Assembly: GCA_035388025.1 (NCBI GenBank)
Contig: DAOOPA010000006.1
Coordinates: 1 to 34,729, forward strand
Origin: JAAZMX01 sp035388025
GTDB taxonomy: Bacteria; Patescibacteriota; Patescibacteriia; UBA2196; GWA2-42-15
Direction: 5' to 3'
Length of the DNA stretch: 34,729 nucleotides
Shown: piece after piece, positions 20,683-26,381 of the stretch
Layout of the letters: the number at the start of each line of letters is the position of its first letter
Numbering within the stretch: the first letter of the stretch is position 1
Position numbers and translations under genes: made by a program
The notes under the pieces: model-generated
The model's input: the letters and a program-made list of their open reading frames with translations, nothing else
The model's database searches: none
What the model was told of the DNA's origin: nothing

Positions 20683-21898
20683 ATATCCCACTTAAATTAT
20701 TTATATGTTTATCCCAATTATATTTTTCTTTGACCTGACTCATGCCAGCCACGGAAAACTTTTGACGTAAATTTTCATCAGATAGAATAATCTTAAACTT
20801 TTCGGCCAAATCGTCAATGTCGCCCGGCTTGACTAATAAACCAGCCTCGCCCACCACACTTCTAACACCGGGTAAATCAGAACCGATCACCGGTTTGCCA
20901 AAACTTTCTGCGTCAACCAAGACCAGACCAAAAGCCTCGGCCTTGGTGGTAGAAGGCAAAACAACCGTGTCGGATAAATAATAATAACAAGCCAAGTCTT
21001 CATCAGAAACACGACCGGTAAAATAAACATGATCGGATATTTTGAAGTCTTCCACTTGCTTTTCATAAGTGGAGCGGAGATCGCCGTCGCCGACAATAAG
21101 TAATGTGTAATGTGTAATGTGTAATGTGCAAATTAATTTTTTAAAGGATTCTAGCAAGATATCCACGCCTTTGAAATAATGCGCGCGGTCAAGATTACCA
21201 ACAAATAAAATATATTTATCTTCGCCATGCCAGCTGATTTGTTTTTTGATTTCTTCCAGACGAGAACGATTGACATCTTCGGGTGAGTGGCTGACACCGA
21301 AAGGAATCTCCATAAATCTTGTCTGATATTTTTGATAAATATTTTTTATGGCCGAATGAGCGACATAATCCAGCGAAGAGGTGCAAACACAGTCGGCCAT
21401 TTTAAATAACGATTTTTTAATTAATAATGACGGCCAACTCAATATTTTCAAAAAAATATTATCAAAGCTGGCATCCATATGATAAAAAATAATTATTTTG
21501 GCTTTGATCAACCCAAGTTTTTTGCCTAGCCACAAAACTTCCTGCGCGCCAAAAAATGGATAATGCAGTTGGATAACATTAAAGTCTTTTAATTTTTTGA
21601 GTAGCCCGGGACAAAAACCGCCATTACCAAAACGCGGAAAAGCTTGGAGATATTCAACCGTGTATTTTTCCCCTCCTAGTTCAAAGTTGCCGGTGGCAAG
21701 TTTGAACGGAGAGGTGGCCGAGTCAACGCGTTGAGTTTCGCGGGACGAGGGCGGGGTGGTATCGTGTTGATTATTATTCAACGTAAAAACCGTCACCTCG
21801 TGACCCAATTCGGCCAGGCGTTTGACCTGCTCAAAGGCAACATTGCCCATGCCGCCGCGATAAGGAGGAAATTTACAGATGAGGTGAGCGATGCGCAT
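20672..21898 (-). CDS. GT4-family glycosyltransferase with a 7-bp repeat in frame
   Basis: This 408-residue GT-B glycosyltransferase starts MRIAHLICKFPPYRGGMGNVAFEQVKRLAELGHEVTVFTL, which is typical. The C-terminal domain has FVGNLDRAHYFKGVDILLESF, TGRVSDEDLACYYYLSDTVVLPST and EAFGLVLVDAESFGKPVIGSDLPGV, where the second EX7E acid is Asp. Two segments look added. Residues 46-76 (DTTPPSSRETQRVDSAT...) sit between two N-terminal strands. Residues 257-266 (CTLHITHYTL) come from four tandem copies of TAATGTG. It is the first gene of the run that continues through the PEP-mobile and CYTH genes. The sugar donor is not known. Confidence 0.92.
   Translation of the reverse strand: MRIAHLICKFPPYRGGMGNVAFEQVKRLAELGHEVTVFTLNNNQHDTTPPSSRETQRVDSATSPFKLATGNFELGGEKYTVEYLQAFPRFGNGGFCPGLLKKLKDFNVIQLHYPFFGAQEVLWLGKKLGLIKAKIIIFYHMDASFDNIFLKILSWPSLLIKKSLFKMADCVCTSSLDYVAHSAIKNIYQKYQTRFMEIPFGVSHSPEDVNRSRLEEIKKQISWHGEDKYILFVGNLDRAHYFKGVDILLESFKKLICTLHITHYTLLIVGDGDLRSTYEKQVEDFKISDHVYFTGRVSDEDLACYYYLSDTVVLPSTTKAEAFGLVLVDAESFGKPVIGSDLPGVRSVVGEAGLLVKPGDIDDLAEKFKIILSDENLRQKFSVAGMSQVKEKYNWDKHINNLSGIYGS
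21098..21130 (-). repeat. 7-bp tandem repeat inside a glycosyltransferase gene
   Basis: Four copies of TAATGTG in a row on the plus strand lie within the coding region and encode residues 257-266. A 7-bp unit keeps frame only in groups of three, so copy changes would usually disrupt the protein. A related GTAATGG repeat lies at 17041-17065 in the other glycosyltransferase. Confidence 0.85.
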
Positions 21899-21945
21899 AT
21901 ATCTACGAATTTACTAATCAATTACTAATATACAAATAAAAATGA

Positions 21946-22362
21946 TTATATAGCTCCTTTTTTCTTGGCCCCTTCAACCGCCAAATAACATATCCTTTTG
22001 TGTTCGGGTAGGATTTTTTTATTTTCTAGTTCTGTCAATCCAAGAAAAACCATTTCCTGGCCCTCAAAACAATTGATTTTTTGCTGGTCATCATAAATGG
22101 CCCAAAACATATAACGTATTGATTTTACTCCATCTGCTCTAACATAATCTTCTTCAAGAAATGGGTATAATTTGTCAGCAACATAACCAGTTTCTTCTTT
22201 TAATTCCCTTTTGGCTGTTTGCTCATGGTTTTCATCACTCTCCTCTTTTTGGCCAGCGATATAGGCCCAATAGCCCGGATTAATAATATCCGGATTATCA
22301 TCTCGGTGTTGCATCAGCACTTCTCCTTTTTTATTAATTAGAACAACTCCAGCGTGTGCCAT
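21946..22362 (-). CDS. NUDIX hydrolase
   Basis: This 138-residue protein probably hydrolyses a nucleoside diphosphate linked to another moiety. The NUDIX box reads GQKEESDENHEQTAKRELKEETGY: the REL-EE-TGY core is exact, while the first Gly is one residue further away than in the classic GX5EX7 spacing, so a small insertion is implied. The start MAHAGVVLINKKGEVLMQHRDD is standard. The later PFLEEDYVRADGVKSIRYMFWAIY and EGQEMVFLGLTELENKKILPEHK are consistent with a full-length fold. It lies 47 bases upstream of the glycosyltransferase and 40 bases after the DHFR-like gene; a functional link is not evident. Confidence 0.88.
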   Translation of the reverse strand: MAHAGVVLINKKGEVLMQHRDDNPDIINPGYWAYIAGQKEESDENHEQTAKRELKEETGYVADKLYPFLEEDYVRADGVKSIRYMFWAIYDDQQKINCFEGQEMVFLGLTELENKKILPEHKRICYLAVEGAKKKGAI

Positions 22363-22402
22363 AAAATTATGTAATTAAATCTTTTTCAACCACTGATCAA
22401 AA

Positions 22403-22912
22403 TTATTTTATAACTTTGTATCTCACCTGAATCACATCCTTATCCAAATTTCTGACTTCTAATAATTCCAGTTTTAAATCAACGTCAGCGTCTTTGAAAA
22501 GTGAGAGGCCCTCGCCGAAGATTTTCGGCTCAATGGTCAGCCAGATTTCATCAACTAGGTTTTCTTTGAGAAACAAACCATTGATGGTGGCCCCGCCACC
22601 GAGAATAACTTTCTCAAAACCACGGTCAGCTAGACTATTTAATAATTCTTTAGGCGTTAGATTGGTATATTCCAAAGAATTGGGAATATTTTGGCTGGTG
22701 TTAGGATTTTTGTCCAAAATAATATTTAGCCGACCGGGCAAGGGCTTACTAATAGTCTCATAAGTGGTCTTGCCCATAATAATCACACCGGCGCTTTTGG
22801 TTTCTTCGACAAATATTTTTTTGTCGGCTTTGGAGGTCCAGTCAGCGAGCTGGGTAGCAGTTTTGGCGATTTTGCCATCAGCTGTAATCGCCATCATCAG
22901 GATTAATTTCAT
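22403..22912 (-). CDS. Dihydrofolate reductase-like protein (RibD C-terminal family)
   Basis: This 169-residue protein of the RibD_C/DHFR-like fold has an NADPH-binding reductase pattern: MKLILMMAITADGKIAK, the GVIIMGKTTYETISKPLPGRLNIIL block, and GFEKVILGGGATINGLFLKENLVDEIWLTIEPKIFGEGLSLFK. Classical DHFR and RibD reductases share these blocks. Because it lies 170 bases downstream of thyA, which makes dihydrofolate, a dihydrofolate reductase role is likely, but RibD-type flavin synthesis cannot be excluded. ATG 22912 is chosen because upstream residues read as AT-rich repeat. No other folate gene is in the window. Confidence 0.78.
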   Translation of the reverse strand: MKLILMMAITADGKIAKTATQLADWTSKADKKIFVEETKSAGVIIMGKTTYETISKPLPGRLNIILDKNPNTSQNIPNSLEYTNLTPKELLNSLADRGFEKVILGGGATINGLFLKENLVDEIWLTIEPKIFGEGLSLFKDADVDLKLELLEVRNLDKDVIQVRYKVIK

Positions 22913-22914
22913 AA

Positions 22915-23080
22915 TTTTGTAATTTTTAATTTTTAAATAAATCTTAATTTCAAAACTCAATTAACAAAGCCCAAAATAGTAATTATTTATTTAAATATTG
23001 ATGCTTGGAATTTATTTTGTGCTTTGGATTTGGAACTTGGTGCTTATTCGGAAATTGTATCTTGTTTCTTGATTATTGCT
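22915..23080. repeat. AT-rich repeat between DHFR-like and thyA
   Basis: This gap holds repeat-family words such as GCTTGGAATTTATTTTG and CTTTGGATTTGGAACTTGG, plus a TATCTTGTTTCTTG tail like that at 1590-1605. The palindrome is less regular than at 24520 or 25450. No gene is seen here. Confidence 0.6.
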
Positions 23081-23082
23081 CC

Positions 23083-23955
23083 CTAAACGGCAATCTCAAA
23101 TTTTATCCCCGGGTAACTCTCGTAACCGACGACCTCACTGTCGGTATATTGCCAATCAAAAATTGATTTGAAATTACCAGTTTTTATTTGCGGTAAGGAA
23201 TATTTGTCCGGATCACGGGATAATTGCTCACAAGCGCCAGCAAGATGATTTTGATAAATATGGACATCGGCCAAAAAGCCCACCAGCTTGCCTTCTTTCA
23301 AATTGGCTTCCTTGGCGAGTAAGTGTAAAAGTAGGGCGTAACTCGCAATATTAAAAGGCAGTCCGAGCATCGTATCAACTGAACGCTGGTTCCAGAGCAG
23401 ATTTAGTTTGCCATTGATAACCGTGACCTGAAAACCATAGTGGCAATATGGCGGCACGGCTTTATCTATATCCAAAGGATTCCAGGCCAAGACCAACATG
23501 CGTCGGCTACTGGGGTCTTGTTTGAGAGTTTCCACGACTTTTTTTAACTGATCAACGCCTTGGCCAGTATAATCAGTGTCATAAGTTTTGTACTCGGCCC
23601 CAAAGTGACGCCACTCCCAGCCGTAAATCGTGCCCAGATCGCGCTCGGCTAACATTTTCTTTTTGGTTTCCTCATCGTGGCCATAAGGAATTTTTAGGGG
23701 CGTGCACCATTCATCCCAAATATGGTTATTCCTATTTTGTAACCACTTTTTGTCAGTGATGCCTTTGATAAAAAATTCCAGTTCGCTCGCAACCAAACGG
23801 AAAGGTACTTTTTTGGTGGCGAGCAAAGGAAAGCCCAAACTCATGTCATGCTCAAACATGGCGCCGGCCATAGAAACCGCCGGCATGCCAGTGCGATTTT
23901 CTTTGAGGGTGCCTTCGGAAATAATTTTTTGGACAATATCTAGATAGGCCTTCAT
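23083..23955 (-). CDS. thyA: Thymidylate synthase ThyA
   Basis: This 290-residue enzyme makes dTMP from dUMP with methylenetetrahydrofolate and leaves dihydrofolate. The opening MKAYLDIVQKIISEGTLKENRTG is the family standard. The phosphate-binding RR (151-152), the catalytic Cys171 in PPYCHYGFQV, and RSVDTMLGLPFNIASYALLL are present. The active-site spelling has a Tyr before the Cys and Tyr-Gly after, unlike the usual PPCHTLFQF, a variant also seen in some phages and CPR. Its end carries a normal VGYESYPGIKFEIAV. It sits between dut and the DHFR-like gene, all in the same direction, giving a compact dTMP pathway. Confidence 0.97.
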   Translation of the reverse strand: MKAYLDIVQKIISEGTLKENRTGMPAVSMAGAMFEHDMSLGFPLLATKKVPFRLVASELEFFIKGITDKKWLQNRNNHIWDEWCTPLKIPYGHDEETKKKMLAERDLGTIYGWEWRHFGAEYKTYDTDYTGQGVDQLKKVVETLKQDPSSRRMLVLAWNPLDIDKAVPPYCHYGFQVTVINGKLNLLWNQRSVDTMLGLPFNIASYALLLHLLAKEANLKEGKLVGFLADVHIYQNHLAGACEQLSRDPDKYSLPQIKTGNFKSIFDWQYTDSEVVGYESYPGIKFEIAV

Positions 23956-24076
23956 AAATTCAAAATTTAAAAATCAAAAGGCAAAGTGACAATGCAAAAT
24001 TAAAAATTAAATAATTTCAAAATTGCCAATTTTACATTTTTAACTGTTATTTTGATTTTTGCATTTTCAATTATTT
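23956..24076. repeat. AT-rich inverted repeat between thyA and dut
   Basis: Left-arm words (AAATTCAAAATTTAAAAATC) and a right arm reading TTTTGATTTTTGCATTTTCAATT surround a core near 24010-24025. The gap contains no gene, and the right arm abuts the end of dut at 24077. Confidence 0.6.
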
Positions 24077-24499
24077 TCATCGTCCGGTTGACCCAAATCT
24101 CCCCTCTCCTCTGGCGGAATCGGATAATTCGGCTACTTCTTCTAGATCAGCAATCACTACGGGGAAAATGACTAATTGGGCGAGCTTGTCACCTTTTTTT
24201 ATTTGATAAACCTCTGGGCCGAGATTAATTAATTGAACATTATATTCGCCCCGGTAACCAGCATCAAAAACGCCACCCATAGTGTGCAAACCAGCTTTCT
24301 TGGGTAAACCGCTTTTATCTTTAACGATGGCGGCATAGCCTGTTTCAAATTCCATGGCAAAACCCAAATCGAAGACCCGACGTTCACCCGGTTTTAAATC
24401 ATAATCTTCCAGCGAAAACAAATCCAGGCCCACGTCGCCGGGATGAGCGTAGTGAGGGATGACGGCTTCTTCTTTTAATTTCTTAATCTTTATCTTCAT
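24077..24499 (-). CDS. dut: dUTP diphosphatase (trimeric dUTPase)
   Basis: This 140-residue enzyme converts dUTP to dUMP, limiting uracil in DNA and feeding ThyA. All five motifs are visible: HPGDVGLDLFS (1), KDKSGLPKKAG (2), GGVFDAGYRGEY (3), GDKLAQLVI (4) and RGEGRFGSTGR (5, the P-loop-like tail). The length is typical of trimeric enzymes. It lies next to thyA in the same orientation. The start (MKIKIKKLKEEAVIPHYAHPGD) has no strong Shine-Dalgarno site. Confidence 0.96.
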   Translation of the reverse strand: MKIKIKKLKEEAVIPHYAHPGDVGLDLFSLEDYDLKPGERRVFDLGFAMEFETGYAAIVKDKSGLPKKAGLHTMGGVFDAGYRGEYNVQLINLGPEVYQIKKGDKLAQLVIFPVVIADLEEVAELSDSARGEGRFGSTGR

Positions 24500-24519
24500 G
24501 ACAGTGTAAATTATTACTT

Positions 24520-24712
24520 TTTTAATTTCTAATTAACCTAATTTCTAATGCCTAATAAAATTCAAATGTCAAAATCCAAATTTCCAATCAAATCATAAAT
24601 CCAAATGACAAAAAATTTGAGCTTTGGATTTTGAGCTTTGTTTGACATTGGAAATTGAGATTTTGGGTTTTTATTAGAAATTAGTAATTAGAAATTAGAA
24701 ATTTTACCTCTC
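24520..24712. repeat. AT-rich palindrome after the pseudouridine synthase gene
   Basis: Nested inverted repeats run from a left arm with TAATTTCTAATGCCTAATAAAA to a right arm with TTTTTATTAGAAATTAGTAA. The right arm overlaps the last codons and the stop of the pseudouridine synthase at 24681. Bases 24621-24639 (GCTTTGGATTTTGAGCTTT) recur at 25517-25535 in the next repeat. Confidence 0.85.
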
Positions 24713-25367
24713 TAAATTTTCCTGATGGCAGCTCCCCCAACTTCATCTTCCCAATCCTCACCCTAACCAAATCTTTCACCCGATAACCGCAAGCGCCAAG
24801 CATCCGGCGAATTTGCCGGTTCCAGCCCTGATGAATAACGATGGATAATTTCGTGGGGCTAACTTTTTTAACACTATCGGCCTTGGCTAATCCTTCTTCC
24901 AATTTAACACCTTGTTTCAGTTTTAACAATAATTCCAGGGTAATATCTTTGTCCAACGTGGCCAAATATTCTTTCTGGTGCTCAAACTTAGGATGAGTTA
25001 ATTCATAAGTCAAAGCCCCGTCATTGGTCAAAATAACTAGACCGCGGCTGTCTTTGTCTAGACGCCCCACGGGCCAAACCTTGGGCATGGGCGGGACTAA
25101 ATCAACCACTTGGTTTTTGGCATGAATATCTTTGGTCGTGCAGATATAGCCAATGGGCTTGTTGACTAAATAATAAACCATTTTCTCGGCACCAGCAACC
25201 AGACGACCCAAGACCTTCACTTGGGCAGTGGCCGGATCAACTTTTTGCCCCAAAACAGCCGGCTTTGAGTCGACAGTAACCTGACCGGAACGAATAAATT
25301 CTTCAGCGGCACGACGCGAACAGAAGCCAGAGGCAGAAATGTGTTTAGTGAGATTAATCAGGGCCAT
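24681..25367 (-). CDS. rRNA pseudouridine synthase (RluB/RsuA family)
   Basis: This 228-residue enzyme isomerises a uridine in rRNA. An N-terminal S4 RNA-binding domain (about 4-50, HISASGFCSRRAAEEFIRSGQVTVDSK) precedes the catalytic domain with GRLDKDSRGL, where Asp104 is the catalytic residue. The RQIRRMLGACGYRVKDLVRVRIGKMKLGELPSGKFREV end matches RluB/RsuA. The last residues FLISNY and the stop are encoded by AT-rich repeat sequence. The ATG lies nine bases after a 10-bp hairpin (25376-25408). The exact target uridine cannot be told from sequence. Confidence 0.93.
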   Translation of the reverse strand: MALINLTKHISASGFCSRRAAEEFIRSGQVTVDSKPAVLGQKVDPATAQVKVLGRLVAGAEKMVYYLVNKPIGYICTTKDIHAKNQVVDLVPPMPKVWPVGRLDKDSRGLVILTNDGALTYELTHPKFEHQKEYLATLDKDITLELLLKLKQGVKLEEGLAKADSVKKVSPTKLSIVIHQGWNRQIRRMLGACGYRVKDLVRVRIGKMKLGELPSGKFREVKFLISNY

Positions 25368-25375
25368 AGTGAGAA

Positions 25376-25408
25376 TAAAAGCGCTATATCATAATATAAG
25401 CGCTTTTA
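25376..25408 (-). terminator. Hairpin just upstream of the pseudouridine synthase start
   Basis: TAAAAGCGCT (25376-25385) and AGCGCTTTTA (25399-25408) form a perfect 10-bp stem with a 13-base AT-rich loop. On the minus strand it ends nine bases before the ATG and is followed by only a short T run, so it could be either a weak terminator for the wHTH gene upstream or a translation-control hairpin. Confidence 0.5.
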
Positions 25409-25429
25409 GAAAAATAAAATAAAGGAGAA

Positions 25430-25590
25430 AAATCTAATACTTAATTCTCTGATAAACCCAAATATCAAAATCCGAATTCCCAATCAAATCCAAAATCTAA
25501 ATGATAAAATATTTGGGCTTTGGATTTTGAGCTTTATTTGATATTGGAAATTTGGATTTTTGATTTATCGGTAATCTCCAAAAAATAATA
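25430..25590. repeat. AT-rich palindrome between wHTH and pseudouridine synthase genes
   Basis: The outer ends GATAAA and TTTATC bound a large inverted repeat. Left-arm words such as CCCAAATATCAAAATCC are mirrored by right-arm GATATTGGAAATTTGGATTTTT. It shares the 19-base word at 25517-25535 with the repeat at 24621-24639. The 230-base gap 25368-25597 holds no gene, only this repeat and the hairpin at 25376. Confidence 0.85.
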
Positions 25591-25597
25591 CCGAGGA

Positions 25598-26203
25598 TTA
25601 GTTCTTCCTCTTATCCACCACCACGATCTTTTTGCTTTCCATAATCTCAAACAGGAATTTGTCAGTCATAGAATTGCGATAATCAAATTCTTTCTGGCTC
25701 ATGATTGAATAGCGCAGGGGGTATTCAAAGTTTCTTTCCATGCCGGAGATCAGGCGTTTAATCCGATTCTTATCAACTCCGCCCATGATCAAAATATCAG
25801 TCCTAGCACGCGGGTTACCGACAAAAATACCTGACAAAATCAACAAGCGAATACCTTTTTCTTTTTTCAATTTTTCCAACAAAACTCTATCGGCCAGCAC
25901 CCGAGAGTGCATAATCAGGTTTAAAAGTTCCTGATACAAGAGATGCTCTTTGTTGACCTGATAATATTTTCTTTTCTCCTGGGTCTCCCGAGCCAGTTCA
26001 GGGGCGGGAATATCCAATGTTTCCAAGGGCACGGGCACGACAATTTCCATTTCTTCCAGATTGATGAGCTCGCGACGAACGGAGTTGATGTTTTCCTTTA
26101 GCTCTCGGCTGATCCCACGGACATAAAAACAGCTGTCAGGATTATCAAAAAAGAGATTGAGGAGTTTGACTCTGGTTTTGGACCCAAAAAGCTTATCGAG
26201 CAT
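25598..26203 (-). CDS. Winged-helix regulator with nucleotidyltransferase-like domain
   Basis: This 201-residue protein starts with a winged-helix DNA-binding domain (MLDKLFGSKTRVKLLNLFFDNPDSCFYVRGISRELKENINSVRRELINLEEM, about 1-55), like ArsR/MarR-type regulators. A connecting helix leads to a C-terminal region with SGIFVGNPRARTDILIMG (about 122-139), which resembles the GSxxxGxxxxxSDIDLLV opening of minimal nucleotidyltransferases but lacks the clear second acidic residue. Such wHTH-NTase-like fusions seem frequent in CPR; their target is unknown. The promoter (26251-26279) overlaps that of the divergent gene at 26382, so it could regulate itself and that gene. Confidence 0.75.
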   Translation of the reverse strand: MLDKLFGSKTRVKLLNLFFDNPDSCFYVRGISRELKENINSVRRELINLEEMEIVVPVPLETLDIPAPELARETQEKRKYYQVNKEHLLYQELLNLIMHSRVLADRVLLEKLKKEKGIRLLILSGIFVGNPRARTDILIMGGVDKNRIKRLISGMERNFEYPLRYSIMSQKEFDYRNSMTDKFLFEIMESKKIVVVDKRKN

Positions 26204-26250
26204 AAAATTGAGGATAAATTGGCTTAAAAAAGGGACAAAAATATGTTATC

Positions 26251-26279
26251 ATTATAGTATATCTTGGGTTTGTTGTAAA
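26251..26279 (-). promoter_or_regulatory. Promoter for the wHTH regulator
   Basis: On the minus strand, TTTACA (26274-26279, 5/6) and TATAAT (26251-26256, 6/6) are exactly 17 bases apart. Its -35 overlaps the -35 of the plus-strand promoter (26270-26298) by two bases, so the two promoters face away from each other and cannot both bind polymerase easily. Confidence 0.75.
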
Positions 26280-26298
26280 ATGAAAAAATTGCTATACT
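26270..26298 (+). promoter_or_regulatory. Extended -10 promoter for the PP2C-like membrane gene
   Basis: TATACT (26293-26298) has a TG dinucleotide one base upstream (extended -10) and a weak TTGTTG (26270-26275) at 17-base spacing. The predicted leader to ATG 26382 is about 75 bases and contains no visible Shine-Dalgarno site. Confidence 0.6.
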
Positions 26299-26381
26299 GA
26301 TTACAGACAATATCTACCAAAGAGAGAGCTGATTTTAAAATTATTCATAAAATAAAAATAATTTTTAGATAAAATATTAAT

